NCBI GenBank assembly: GCA_014529385.2 | Contig: CM043961.1 | Location: 16,102,478 to 16,166,477 of the forward strand | Direction of reading: 5' to 3' | DNA: 64,000 nt | Source of the DNA: Adiantum capillus-veneris | Taxonomy: Eukaryota > Streptophyta > Polypodiopsida > Polypodiales > Pteridaceae | Shown: piece after piece, positions 35,466 through 47,393 of the stretch | Numbering within the stretch: the stretch's first letter is position 1 | Layout of the letters: each line of letters starts with the position of its first letter | The notes under the pieces: generated by a model | What the model was told of the DNA's origin: nothing | The model's input: the letters and a program-made list of their open reading frames with translations, nothing else | The model's database searches: none | Made by a program: the position numbers and the translations under genes

Positions 35466-35985
35466 TGTGACAAACTGCTGACGTGTCAACGAGGGGGTTA
35501 GGACTCCTTGAGCCAACTTGCAGATCTCGATCGAGTGGCCTGAACCCTAGCAGAAGAAGAAGCAAAAGAATAAAAGACCAACTAACTCAAGATAATCAAG
35601 GGGCCCAAAGGACAAAAGGGGTTAGGATTTCCAACTTACAGATCATTGGCCAAGGGGTTTAGGACTTGCTTTTGGACCAAACAGTTTTAGAACTAACGCT
35701 TTTCATGTGAGATGTTCTTGGATAGGCCAAGGGCCTTTAAATATGTTGTGTGGGCTCTCTCTCTAGCATTGTATTGCATGGAGAAGTAGAGCAAAGTTTC
35801 CACAGCTTTTACTTAGTGGAAGCAATATAAAGAAATACCAAAAGGAGCGCCAGGGTTTAGGGGCAGTGCCTTCTAGGAGTGGAACTCCGCCACTCCGTGT
35901 CTCTTATGTGGATTCTCTCTCTCTTTCACTTCAGTTGTTTTCAAGTGCTAAAAGTCTAGTTGGTAAGTGCTGCCATCCTGTTACA
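35466..35985 (+). repeat. 3' LTR of element C (520 bp)
   Basis: Starts TGTGACAAACTGCTGACGTG and ends CTGTTACA. It carries GGCCTTTAAATATG (TATA-like) and the ATAAAGAAATACCAAAAGG block at about 35829, both shared with other LTRs here. Confidence 0.85.
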
Positions 35986-35989
35986 CCTA

Positions 35990-36143
35990 TGGCCGCTAGC
36001 TTTTGGACCCAAATGCTTTTAGACTAGCTACTTTTCATGCCAGAGCTTTTGATTTTGGCCAAGGGCCATTAAAGATGTAATTTGGTGTCTCTCTCTAAGA
36101 AATACTGAAAGGGGCGCGAATCTCTTGGGCCAGGCTGTCTGGG

Positions 36144-36147
<4 letters not shown>
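35990..36147 (+). repeat. Truncated LTR fragment related to element C
   Basis: GCTTTTGGACC, TTTTCATG, GGCCAAGGGCC, TTAAA and AAGAAATACTGAAAGGGGCG follow in the same order as in the element C LTR. It lacks both LTR ends and lies between element C and LINE-E. Confidence 0.65.
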
Positions 36148-36196
<49 letters not shown>

Positions 36197-36563
36197 TGCC
36201 CCTCGCGTTGCTGCTGCTGAAGCTGCTCACGTCGCTACTGCTCAAGCTGCTGCTGCTTGCATTGCCCAACCAGCCCCGCCACCCCCCCCCCCCCCCCAAA
36301 GCCAGAAAATCAGAGTTACAGGGAAATAAAAAACACGAAATTCCCCAATTTTCAGTTGGAGATTTTTGAAAGAAAGTGCAAGAACCTACAGGTTTACAAA
36401 AGGCGGAACAGCTCTGACAAAAACTCTGCAGAAAATCAGAAAAGCAAATATCAAGAATGTATGATTGATTTGGGGAAACCCTATGTATACATTATGCGGG
36501 ACAGGGATGTATGTGTGATGTGGACATAGTGGGTTGGCTTGGCAAAAGTGCAGATTGTATTTT

Positions 36564-37440
36564 TGATGGAGGTCATGAGTGCTTCGCCAGTGTGTAAGCC
36601 CCATCCAAAGGCAACCTTTGTGCTTACAAACAAGCGGATTACACAAATGGAGAGGGAGATGAAAGACTGGAAAGCAAATATGGAGGGATGGTGGAAAGAG
36701 AAGGCCAACCTTCTTCAAATGTTTCTCAACGAAGCCGCGCAGTGGAAGAAAGAGAAAGAGGACCTGCACGCAGAGCTACAAGCACTTAAGGCGGACTCCA
36801 AAGCACTTAAAGAAGAGGTCTCGGCTCTCAAGCGAGAACTTGCTGATAGAGCAAGCAGTGGACTAGAGGAGGGGGAATTCCAACCTTCTGTAGTAGAGGA
36901 AATCGAGGTCATCAAAGAGCAGGTACGGATGATCAAAGAGGAGAAGAAACAAAAGATGGTAAAGACGTCTTCGTGGATGGATGTGATCACGAAGACGAAA
37001 AAGAAGGCGGATGAGGCCGAGAAATGGATAGAAGTCGCTAAGAAAGGGAAAGGGAAAGAAACCACATCTGTCCCCACTCCTACAATCATCAACATGACTC
37101 TAGAAGAAGAACAACGAAGGAAAAACTAGAGCTTTGCATATAAGAGTAACCGGTCTAAAAGACCGAGATGATGTGGAAGGGGAAGTTGAAGAACTTCTCC
37201 GCATGATGGGTAGTGAGGCTACTCATACAAAGGCATGGAGGGTGGGGAAGAAGACACAAGGCAATGAGGAGAGTTCAAAAGGGAGAGCTTTAATCATCCG
37301 TTTCCCATCCATGGAGGCAAAGACGGACTTCTTCAAGAAGCGTCCTACACTAAAGAGAACGGGCATATTCCTTGGAGATGACCTCACTCTCACACAGCTT
37401 GCGCATATGAGAGGTAATGCCAGAGATTCAAGCGGCAAGG
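36564..37440 (+). pseudogene. LINE-E ORF1: coiled coil plus RRM-like (animal-L1 ORF1p type)
   Basis: The first ATG of the open stretch is near 36564 (MEVMSASPVCKP), and the frame is open slightly upstream. Residues about 25-110 form a heptad-rich coiled coil (EREMKDWKANMEGWW..., ELQALKADSKALKEE). After a Lys-rich linker the frame ends at a TAG (37127) beside an AAAAA run. It resumes one frame over with ALHIRVTGLKDRDDV, RALIIRFPSMEAK and TGIFLGDDLTL, matching the RRM and C-terminal parts of L1 ORF1p. One indel therefore separates the two halves. Such proteins trimerise and bind the LINE RNA. Confidence 0.82.
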
Positions 37441-37527
37441 GAGAAGGGAAAGATGGCCTTCTACAGAGATGGCCGGGTTGTGATTGTAGAGCGGCGCTCC
37501 ACATGACGGTGCGAGACCCATGGGACC

Positions 37528-40500
37528 ACACTCAAAGTTGCCACGTGGAATTGTAATGGATCTATGCGACTTGATGTGGGCGCCTTTGAGGATAGTTTCA
37601 AGGGAAGAGACATCTTCTTCTACTCTGAGACACATCAGCCTTCAGGCCCCTGGGCAGTCCCTCACATTAGTGGATATAGATGGGAGACTGCCTATAGACA
37701 GGAGACACGATCAGAGAACAGAGGGCGGGGATCAGGAGGAGTGGCAGTGTTATTCAGGGAGGAGTTGTAGCCATTGATACATATAGCCCGCAGAGATGAG
37801 AAAGCTAGGTATATGTGGGTGAGACTGAGAGCAAAGACAGACAGATATCTTTACATTTCTATTTGCTACTTTCCCCCGAGCACGTCAGTGTATGCACCAC
37901 CCAGAGGACAGTCCCCTTTCTCTATTTTGGATGATGACATATGAGAGTTCTCTAGAGATGGTGACATCATCATTCTAGGGGATTTTAATGCTAGGACTAC
38001 CCATCATCAGACAGTATTTTATGATACTTCAGAGGAGATGCTGAGAGAGCTGGATGCTGCAGAGACAGGCCTATCCAGACTATCACAAGATGGAGAACAC
38101 ACTAAGTATGGACGACACTTGATAGACATGGGGACTGCACATGGATTGGCCATCTTGAATGGCATACAGAGATTTCCCGCTTCGGGGGGTTTTACATGCT
38201 TTCCACACAGACATGGAGCCAGCACAGTGGATTATGTCATGACACAGCCGAGCCTCATCTCTAGTATCCAGGATCTCACGGTTGGACCCAAACCTGTTGG
38301 TGTGGCAATGGATCATGCTCTTGTGTCGATGAACATCTCTTTTCAGTTTAGTGTGGCACACAAGCTACGGACAGCAAACCCTACTCGCTACACCTTCACG
38401 CAGGAGACGGACTCTGTATACATAGATGGGATCTACAGACGCCTATGCACAGAGGAGCCAAGGCGACCTCTGGAGTAGCTTACTACTATATTGACACAGA
38501 CACTACATGATGCAGCAGAAGAGGCATACCCACATACCCAACCTGAGCAGAGACGCCGCTCGGGGAGCATGCCCCAGAACAGTTGGTATGATGAGGAATG
38601 CGGGGACACTAGAGCTAGACTTCAGAGGGAGGTGCTTTTGGGGGACATCACTCACAGACAGTCACAGATTGACTTCCGACGCCTAGTGCGGCGGAAGAAG
38701 AGGGCATTTCGGGCTCGCCTAGAGCAGGATCTATATCAGCTATTCTTGAGTCAGGACTCACGTGAGGCATGGCGGCTCTTTCAGGAGCACTCCCCCCCCC
38801 CCGCGCCATCACTTCTACAGAGGACTGGGGCCAATACGCATCATCTCTGTACACAGTTCTTGAGCAGCCCCCCCTTCCCGACCCTCCCGATCCATGCCCA
38901 CACACATGTGCTTTTCTCACCGCGGAGATGGTGAGGAAGGCCATTGACAGGATGAGGACTGGGAGAGCATACGATCTTGATGGTTTAGTGGCTGAGCATT
39001 TCATGCATGCCAGAGATCTACTAGCAGAGCTTCTAGCAATGATGTTTAACCGTGCCATGTGTGAGGGCTTGCCTGATACTTGGAGCCTATATACTATTGT
39101 ACCTATCTTCAAGTCGGGAGACCCTATGGAGCATGGGAATTATCGCACTATCATGATTGGACACACATTGGCACGGTTGTACGCATCTATTCTTGAGCAG
39201 CAGATGAGTAGATGGGCAGAGAGGGAGGAGATACGCGCAGCCGGGCAAGCAGGGTTCAGGAGGGGTTTTTCTACTCTTGACCATATCTTGACACTCAGAG
39301 CCATCATTGAGGAGGGTAGATCGCGTGGGAGACGGATCTATTGTAGCTTTGTGGATTTCCACAAAGCATTTGACACAGTGCCTAGAGCTAGATTGATGTG
39401 CACATTACAGCAGATGGGAGTACCCACATAGCTCATTTGGGGGGTCATGGCATTATACAGGTCAGTAGTGGGGCAGGTACGCACCTCAAACGGTCTATCC
39501 ACACAGATTCACTGCACTATTGGGTTGAAGCAGGGCTGCCCACTCTCTCCTACTATATTTGGGATGTATGTGGATAAGGTTTCTGACTACATTGAGAGAG
39601 ATGGTGATAGAGGTGCACAACTGGCAGGGACATGGATTCCATTATTGTTATATGTTGATGATATTGTGTTGATCTCCGACTCTCCGGAGGGGATGCAACG
39701 TCACTTGGATGCTTTGAATAGGTTTGCTCAGGAAAGTGGTTTGTCCGTCAACCTTGGTAAAACCAAGGTCATGGTATTTAATACCACCCCCCAGTGGATC
39801 AGGAGGTGAGCGCCACCATTCACATACGGCCAATAGACAGTGGGGTATACAGATGCGTACACTTACCTTGGAGTGGTTTTTAGTGGGCCAGCATTTTCAT
39901 TGAGGAGGGCAGCAGAGACTAGACTGACCAGAGCCCATGCAGCATTGGGTAGATTGGAAAGGATGTGCTCACAGGTTCAGTTTCAGGAGCCTTGGACGAA
40001 GCTCTGGCTCTTTGACACTCTAGTGGCTTATGCTTTGCTTTATGGAGCTGAGATTTGGGGACCTTCATTGGATCATCACGGGAGGACAGGCCGCAGTGAT
40101 GGATGGGGGGACATGGAAAAGCCTCTGGTCTCTATGATCTCGCGGCTCAATAGAGCCAAGGCTTCAGTACCAAGTGCTATTGTCCGAGCAGAGCTAGCTG
40201 CCCCCCCACTAGTGGTTGAGGCGCTCATCAAATCTATCTCCTTCATACACCGCATGTGGGAACTTCCTAGAGACAAATATGCCCGCCATGCACTTGAGTC
40301 CTCTCGATAGTTAGCCATGCAGGGAGATACAGCATGCTGGTATGGGGAGATGACATCATGGTTTCAGGCGCATGGGTTCAGCATAGACAAATTGTCTCCC
40401 TTCCAGTACTCACTGGATGCACCCTCTCTGACTCTTACATAGTCCGAGATCACCAGGCTCATCCGCCAGGACTTGACTCAGCTAGACACCAGGAGGACAC

Positions 40501-41218
40501 GGATACAGCCGGCACAGGAGCTGGGCACGAAGATGGCTTTCTACAAAGAGCATCTCCTCCAACTTACGGTTGATGGTTTTGTGACGAGGCCCAGATACAT
40601 GGACACCCACTTGTCTCATGGGATACGATGTGATATCGGCCAGATACGCACATCTTCACACCAGCTGCGGATCGAGACTGGGAGATACAGCGGAGTACCA
40701 GCAGAGGCCAGGACATGCCCCCTGTGTGACATCGAGCCTGAGACAGAGTTGCACTACACGTGCCACTGCCCCGTCTACTACGAGATATGAGGCCACTTCC
40801 ATTGCTTGTTCAGAAAGGGCTTTGGACCATTCTCCAGAGTCATGCAGTACGAGGATCAGAGATGCTTGGGTTTGTTTTTACTCGAGCTACACAGACACAC
40901 AGAGAGCCTGATGAGAGGAGAGGCTAGCCAGTCTCAGTGAGACAGATCACAGATTTCTTTAGAGCTGCCACTGGACACCCGGAGGAGTTACTACCACAAC
41001 AGAGCTCGTCGCCTCACACTAGAGGCACACTGATCGACCGAGCGACTAAGCTGGGGAGATCCAGATGCCCACGACTGTGGAGGACTACACAGCATCGACG
41101 GAGGCTGCATCAGAGGATTCGGATCACTTTGGCTCGACATGCACGACGCCCGGTCAGACTACTGACTATGGAGGAGATTGATGAGATCCGCCAGCGACCG
41201 ATGCTGGATCTCTTGTGA
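37528..41218 (+). pseudogene. LINE-E ORF2: AP endonuclease, reverse transcriptase, zinc knuckle
   Basis: The endonuclease starts at KVATWNCNGSMRLD, with FYSETHQ, IILGDFNART, STVDYVM and AMDHALVS. Stops occur near 37768, 37943 and 38478. The frame changes at a C run near 38791-38800. The RT then reads PIFKSGDPMEHGNYRTIMIG, QAGFRRGFSTLDH, FVDFHKAFDTV, a TAG at 39429, IGLKQGCPLSPTIFG and the catalytic LLLYVDDIVLI. The C-terminus includes LAAPPLVVEALIKSI and the knuckle CPLC...HYTCHC (C-x2-C-x8-H-x4-C) near 40720. More stops lie at 39807, 40308 and 40788. The copy is dead but every domain is recognisable. Confidence 0.92.
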
Positions 41219-41410
41219 TCTAGCTATCCCAGCTAGATGCCTAGTTCACACCTAGCAGTTTAGGATTCCATAGTATTTTATTTTGACATTTGTCATTTCA
41301 TTTTTGTCATCTTGTTACACTGACTTTGTATTAGATCCACCACATTGTAACTTTCTGGTCTCATAGGTCACTTTGGCCTTTTGAAGACGTTAATATAACA
41401 TTTCATTTCT
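41219..41410 (+). other. LINE-E 3' UTR
   Basis: The minus-strand copy at 53933-54190 shares GGTCTCATAGG, a GGCC word and GACGTTAA in order, which supports this as the family 3' end. Confidence 0.6.
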
Positions 41411-41536
41411 CTCGAGCGAGCAAGCACAAGGAAGGGGCTATATTCTGTGTACATAAGACACCTTGAGAGATGCACAATGGCCTATCACCTAGAGGAAGTA
41501 CAAAAGTGGGCGAACAAGGTTTGAACTTTATATACA

Positions 41537-43567
41537 TCAAGGTGGCCTATATGATGAGTGCAAAAGGAACCACTGTGGGTGCATAATGCCATGTGATGAG
41601 GCCGTGAGAGAAGAATTGATGATCTCGCCTATCTGTGAAGAAAGACGCATCGCTGCCCTAAAGGAGCCGGCTGAGGAGTCCCAATGACTGCGAAGAGTAT
41701 GTAGCAACTCTGTCCAAATGGTTGTCAAAAGAGTGGACGTAGGGGAGGACTCAGAGCCAAGAATGTGTGCACCATGAGCCTTCCACATTGTCCAAAGCAT
41801 GATGCTGCAGATCGTGGTGAAAATTGTGTCTTGGTGACACAGATCCAACTCATGACCTGCATCTGATATCATCTGTAGAGTAAGCAAGAAGATCGGATAT
41901 GTCGGCAAGCCTTGAAAAAAGGTATGTGACCCCAGAAATTGCAAAAGCCATGCAACTGCCCCCACGTCACAAACCCATCATGGATGCACAACTCTAATCA
42001 AAAAACAACAAACTGCCTTCCACACTGGTTGCACAAATGGGCAAACCCAGAAACAACGCCTCAAGAACTCAAGCTCCAAAGTACATCTCTAACAAGTTGG
42101 ATCATGACCAATGACTACCGACCAAGTGCCTACACGCAATCCAGCATGTGCTATCATCCACATGAAAAAACATATCCTACGGCTGATCCGGAGGGTCCGA
42201 ATGCAGGACCAAAACTGTCGCTGGAAAGCTCCGAGGATGCGCTGATCTTGCCACGCCTCTAACTGGCGTGGACGATGATGTGGATGTTGGGTTCGCAAAA
42301 GAAGCTTCCTCCCGATGGAAACTGTGTACTCAAAAAAGGATAGAGGGGCGTCATCATCGTTCAACAAAGGCCAGTGCCACTCTCCAAGATCTCAGTCCAA
42401 CTAAACAAGGGGCTTGCCCTGCCAAATCCATAGTCTCCAAAGTAGAGCCTCCTCAACAGTGAAAACAAGTCAAACACATAATCTCCTCTAGCAAGAGCCA
42501 GCCACTCTAACAGGCTGCCAATCGACAGTTAGGCTCACCCTAAAAGTCTAATCTGATGTCATGTCCGAGATGGCCACTCTCGACGATGCTCAAGACTAGA
42601 GTCCCCTGCTGAGCAACAATCGGGTCTTCTACGATGGGATCTAAGTACACCCACCATTCTTGATGGGGAGGTAAAGTAGTGTGTCCCTCGATCAAGACAC
42701 GCCAATCGATCTCTCTCATGTGGGCAGTAACCCCTCTGCAAATCCCGTAGGTTGCTCCAATAACCTGTGTCCCAACCAAGGAAGCATCTGACCAAGGGCG
42801 TAAAGAGCTTGCCGGTCCATCATCCCATCTAAGCCAATCAATGTGAGTCCTCTCACCTAGCTGACGGCCTTCTGCATCTGTCACATATGCATTCAATACA
42901 AGTGGCTGCCTCGCTACCTCCTCGACAGAAGAAGGAAGGTGTCAAATCAAAGCAAGACGAAAGTCCTTCCAAATCTGCAGCAAACAGCGCATAAATGGTG
43001 ACAAATGGGACATATCTAAAGGTGCATCTGTGAAGATGAATCCAATGGTCGGGCACGAGGCACTGACAGCATCTAGAGATCCAAAACGGAGGGAGGTATG
43101 TGACAAAACATGATGTAGAAATTGTTTCCAAGGCTTTGCCCCTGGAAACTTTTCGCGTACTACAAGCTTCACCAGCAATGCCTTGCTTTGGATCTTTGGA
43201 TCAATAATCCCCAATCCTCCCTCCTCTCTAGGCAAAATGACTATGACCCAAAATGGACTCATGGTCGAGTGTCAGTAGAGCCATCCATGTCACCCCACAA
43301 AAAGTTGCGTAAGGCGCCTTAAACGCGCTATGATACCCGAGGTGAAGAGTCATGCAAGATGTGTTGAACCAAGCTATCGCAAGAACATGATTCACCACAA
43401 GGGCTCTTCCAGCCAAAGATAAATGCAAGGATGACCAATGGCAAAGTTTCTTCCTAATGGACTGTAGCATGGGTACAAACTGTTGTTCAATGGACACATC
43501 AATCCCGACATGGAAACCCAAATATCTCCAAGTCTGCCGTTTAGGTAGCCACGTGAAATTACCTTGT
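41537..43567 (-). pseudogene. LINE-G ORF2, C-terminal block (RT thumb to zf-RVT)
   Basis: Begins at WRYLGFHVGIDVSIEQQ, with SIRKKLCHWSSLHLSLAGRAL, then in the next frame LPREEGGLGIIDPKIQSKAL and VREKFPGAKPWKQFL, matching LINE-A GGLGIIDPAQQSRALLGKF. Further on are DWRVLIEGHT, LSFFEYTVSIGRKLL and ISRRICFFMWMIAHAGL, the region before the zf-RVT cysteines. Frames change at about 43240, 42930, 42540 and 42090. The last open stretch (41965-41537) reads to the end of ORF2. Decay exceeds that of LINE-A, so it is an older insertion. Confidence 0.85.
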
Positions 43568-43572
43568 GCACC

Positions 43573-44796
43573 TGTTAGGTGCAGCGGAATGAATGTTGTA
43601 TTTTCTCAAGATTAGTGATCTTTATTGCTCAAGGTTCTTTTAGTTCTTTAGGGAAAGAGAGAGCTTTCCGTCTTATGGAGAGTGCTTTGATCACGAACAA
43701 AGTTGAGTGGATTGTGCGTGCAAGTGAATGAGACTGAGAGAAGGAGAGAGAAGAGATACGACACCGAGAGGTTGTAAAACCCTCCTCCGAAGGCCCCACT
43801 CTCATCGGCGAGAGTGGTCTACTGGATTGCACAAAGGTGTACAATGCGTATGCAATGGACTGATGCACTGGGACTATGCCGATGACGACGACGGTGATGA
43901 CGACGACGACTCGATGGCTGAAATCTGTAGGCTTCTAATCGCTGAATTCGGGGACTGTTTCGGTGGCTGAAAATGACTGTTTTGGCTGCGTTTTTATGGC
44001 TGAAAATGGGGAAGCATCTGCAACCAACTTTGGGGGAATCTGCTACTGTTCATAAGGCTGAAAATCTGTGTTTTCTCACTGCTGGATTTGCTGATCAAAA
44101 ACGCTGATTGCTGAAAATAAAACGCTCAGATCTGCTGGTTTTCCCTAGCGTTAGTGTTGCTGCAAAAACGCTGGCAAAAAGCTGGATCTGCTGCCTTGTC
44201 CTAGCGTTAGCAAAACGCTGATGGGCTGAATTGATGTTGAAGCTAAAATCGTTGATGAGGATCTACAGGAAAAACACTAATGCGGATGCCTGTGGGTCGC
44301 GGGAAAACACCAAGTGATGGATCTGCTGAGTTGATGCAAAAACGCCCAGGGGAGAAGATGCAAAACGCCAGAGATTGTCTGAGGGGGTACTGCTGAGAAG
44401 TTGCCTGTTGAGCGGGAAGCTCCTGCTGCCTCTTCTGCCAGAAAGTGCTAACTTGGGTTTGCTTATATATTAACTTAGCAAAATTGCCCTACCTACTTTT
44501 GTTGGAGAGTCACTTAAAAATAATAAGTGAAAATAACCAATAAATAGGAAAATAGGCTAAATGCACTGGAAAATTCCCCTAACTGATGCGAATGGATTCT
44601 GATGGGAATTCCGATGATCATGCTGTGTGCAACCGGAGGATATGCATCTATGCTAAGTGACTGGGCATGCACGGTCTACGAATAGACTCACAAAAGTGCC
44701 AGATCATTGCTAATCTTAACTTGACTTGACTTGACTGAACCCTGCTGTGGTGTAGCTTGTCCACGGACACATAGGGTTGGGATGTGTCACGTGACA
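43573..44796 (+). repeat. Solo LTR (1224 bp) inserted in LINE-G
   Basis: Starts TGTTAGGTGCAGCGG, ends TGTCACGTGACA and is flanked by the perfect 5-bp duplication GCACC (43568-43572 and 44797-44801). LINE-G coding sequence is interrupted exactly here. It has no primer-binding site, gag or pol. The middle is rich in GCTGAAAA and AACGCTG words, and 43875-43915 is a GAC/GATG trinucleotide tract. Its strand cannot be told from structure alone; plus is nominal. Confidence 0.88.
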
Positions 44797-44801
44797 GCAC
44801 C

Positions 44802-45362
44802 GCAGTGACAATCTTCATCTACTCCTACTAGAAAGCCAAAAGACTTGTGCCAGTTTATGAGAGCACCACTGGCCATGCAGAAGGTAGCAAGAGCATCCCG
44901 GAGACTATCCAAGGTGGGTGTCTTGTATCAAACAAAGAGCGTAGTGTCGTCAGCATATTCTTGATCCAACAAATTTGGCAAGTCAGCCAATGGCATAACA
45001 AGACCTCTCAATTGTGGGGTTCTATGGTGCAAAGAGACATGACCTCCGCGAAAAACAGAAATAAGTAGGCAGCTAACAGGCATCCTTGTCAAACTCGCAT
45101 CCAAAGTGGCCCTTGATTGTGACAGCGCTGGCAGTAGTATGATATAATGCAGATGCACCTCTAATTCACTGCAAGGGAAAACCCATCCTTTGAATAGTGC
45201 CCTTCAAAAAACCCCAATCTACTCTATCATAAGCCTTCTCAAAATCAAGAAGCATGAAAATGATAAGTTGATCTGTTTGACGAACATGGATGAGATCTGG
45301 CATTAAGGGTTTCAAGCGCATACCGATCATGAGGGTGATCAGTCTACACACTCTCATCGGAA
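44802..45362 (-). pseudogene. LINE-G ORF2, RT palm block
   Basis: Reading from 45362: LITLMIGMRLKPLMPDLIH, then FMLLDFEKAYDRVDWGFLK and a stop after RMGFPLQ. Next come the polymerase motif EYADDTTLFV near 44935 and, in a shifted frame, ATFCMASGALINWHK. The segment between LIH and DFEKAYD is shorter than in LINE-A, so part of the fingers is deleted. Confidence 0.88.
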
Positions 45363-45364
45363 GT

Positions 45365-46470
45365 GATTACAGCCTACCACAAAATCATCAATACATGGGA
45401 TGAAGCTGGGTGTAGTCATGACATAATCCATTGTACTAGCTCCATGACGATGGAGGGAACAAGTGCCTCCGCTCGACTCACCGAATCTCTCGATACCATT
45501 CAAGATGGCTAAACCATGTGCATCACCCATCTCAGAAAGAAATCTGCCATACTCTATCTGCCCTCTTGAATAACAGGTCTTAATTCAACTCTCCTCGTCG
45601 GATAGATCTTTAAGGTCTCTTGAGATAGTTTCCTACAACGTTAAAACAATCTTCTTGTTCTTCTTCTATCGTGTGATACTCGCCAGACCATGTCAGTGGT
45701 ATTAAGCTCTCTCAACATTCCACAGAGGTATCGTAGAAAAATGATTGGCACAACGCTGTCCTTGCATTGAAGTCAGCCAAAATCGTGACATCCCCATCTC
45801 TGGAAAACTACAAATATCCTCATCCAAACTAGTACATGGCGATTGCCCTCTTGGCCCTGCATAAGGTGACGTACTAGGTGCAAAACAACATATAGCATAT
45901 CTGCGAGTCTCTGTCCTCAGTCTCACCCACATATACCTAGCCTGATCATCTCTGCGAGCAATTTGTATCATCGGCTGTAACTCCTCCCTGTAAGTACAGC
46001 CACTCCTCTCCAGACCCTCGTCCCCTGAGCTCTTATCTCATCTCCTTTCTACTAGTTGACTCCCATCTATATCCACTAGCATGTGGTAAACTCTCTCCCG
46101 GTGCCTAATGCGTCTCTGAATAAAATACAATATCCCTCCCAATGAAACTGTCCTCAAAGGCTCCTACATCCAGTCTCAGAGACCCAATACACTTCCAAGC
46201 AGCAAAGTTGAGTGTGGTCCCATAAGTCTCCCACCATCATGCGGGGCGTCTCTCCATAATGAAACAACCAGCTAGAATGCAAGCTTCGCTTCTCTCTCGC
46301 ATTATCCCAAGCTTTGCTAATGTAAAATCATCTCCCAAAAAGATCCCCGTTTTCTTCAATGTGCGACGCCTCTTCAAGAATTCTTTTTTCACTTCCATAG
46401 AGAAAAAGTCTATAATTAGGGCTCTCTCCTTGGAAGATTCACCGCTACTTGCACTCTTCCTTCTACTATA
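45365..46470 (-). pseudogene. LINE-H fragment: ORF1 RRM end and ORF2 endonuclease (family II)
   Basis: On the minus strand ORF1 ends with ESSKERALIIDFFSMEVK, TLKKTGIFLGDDFTL (46545-46237). The endonuclease follows: SLRLDVGAFEDSF, IARRDDQARYMWVRLRTETR, SLDEDICSF and, near 45500-45400, a GTCSLHRHGASTMDYVMT-like stretch. All parts match LINE-E in order. The RT is missing because the sequence switches to LINE-G at about 45362. Many frame breaks. Confidence 0.85.
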
Positions 46471-47393
46471 AGAAATATTTCTACACGGGGGATAATCACT
46501 CTTGAAGATTGGGAAGGAAAAGAGCTTGAACGTTGAAAAATACAATTGGGAAGATTGAAGAGGTCATTGTAGTTGAAAATCTTTGAATTGCCATTTTTTT
46601 GCGGCATCACTTGTCTTGAATATCGCAAGCATGCCCATGGGCGCATGCACACACATGGAGGCCAAGACTCTTTTTAGTCTCTTTAGGAGAGGTCTTTCCG
46701 TTGGCTACGTGTTCCTGTTTTACAATGTGTTGATCTTCTAGCCTTACAACTCATCTTGCTTATGGCCCACACTCCAATGTGTACCAATATTTTTTAGCAA
46801 AATCAGCTTATTGGCTCTTCCATTGCTCATAGTCAATAAGGCCCCTTTTATCGGTTTGTACTACCTTCGGAACTTGACCTGGAATATCATCAAGGGTTTT
46901 TAGTAGAAATCAATCCTGTTCCAGAGAGAGAGAGAGAGAAAGAGAGAGGAGGAGAAATTTTAACGTCGTAGGAACAATTTCAAGAGACCTCGAAGAAGAA
47001 GAAGAAGAGAAAGTTCAAAGAACAAATCAGAATCTGTGCAGGTGCTTCTTCACTCTTAATGGTATGTGCGCCCAAACAGTATGGGAGAAAGGGGTGGATC
47101 AGAAACAAACTCTCTCCCTGGTTTACTCATTTCGTGAAGCATCACACTGCCTCAATAAGCCAACGTGGGAATCTAGACTAAGGTACCCTTTGCTGAGCAA
47201 GATTAGTCTCTTAAAAATGGCCCAGAATGCCTGAAAGCCATTATACCAATAAGAAATGGCACTATACCAACATATACCAATAAAAAATGGCACTATACCG
47301 ATAAAGCAATTCAGGTTGAGCTACTGGCCAGGCAAGTTTATACACCAACTTGACGTAGCTTCCAGCTTTTGCTACTCTCTATTCAGGCTGTAG
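46471..47393. other. Non-coding region 3' of the IF-3-like gene
   Basis: Contains a GA microsatellite (46924-46950) and a short local repeat at about 47238-47300 in which TATACCAATAA-AAATGGCAC recurs. The IF-3 3' UTR should lie in its right part on the minus strand. No poly-A signal was assigned. Confidence 0.45.

Larger units (their letters stand above)
20953..35985 (+). mobile_element. LTR element C: short-LTR, no pol, outer shell of a four-layer nest
   Basis: The 5' LTR (20953-21236) is followed by a tRNA-Met primer-binding site. The related 3' LTR is at 35466-35985. Once gypsy-1 is removed the interior is only about 1.5 kb (21237-21297 plus 33984-35465) with no gag or pol. The 5' LTR is shorter than the 3' LTR (284 vs 520 bp), mainly through a deletion bounded by CTCTCTC repeats. 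The flanking pentamers (CCCTT and CCTAT) do not match, so the ends are less certain than for the other elements. It is TRIM/LARD-like. Confidence 0.8.
36148..41410 (+). mobile_element. LINE-E: near full-length family II LINE
   Basis: About 5.3 kb on the plus strand: a 5' UTR opening with a (CT)n tract (36148-36194), CTG repeats and a C run (36281-36297); ORF1 with coiled coil and RRM-like part; ORF2 with endonuclease, RT and C-terminal knuckle; and a 3' UTR of about 190 bp ending near GACGTTAATATAAC. No target-site duplication was identified, so both ends are approximate. Confidence 0.85.
41530..45362 (-). mobile_element. LINE-G: 5'-truncated family I LINE with a solo LTR insertion
   Basis: The minus strand carries ORF2 from the middle of the RT to the end, in two blocks (44802-45362 and 41530-43567) separated by a 1224-bp solo LTR. 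It is related to LINE-A but well diverged. Its 5' end is lost at about 45362, where it abuts LINE-H. The 3' end near 41420-41530 could not be fixed. Confidence 0.85.
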
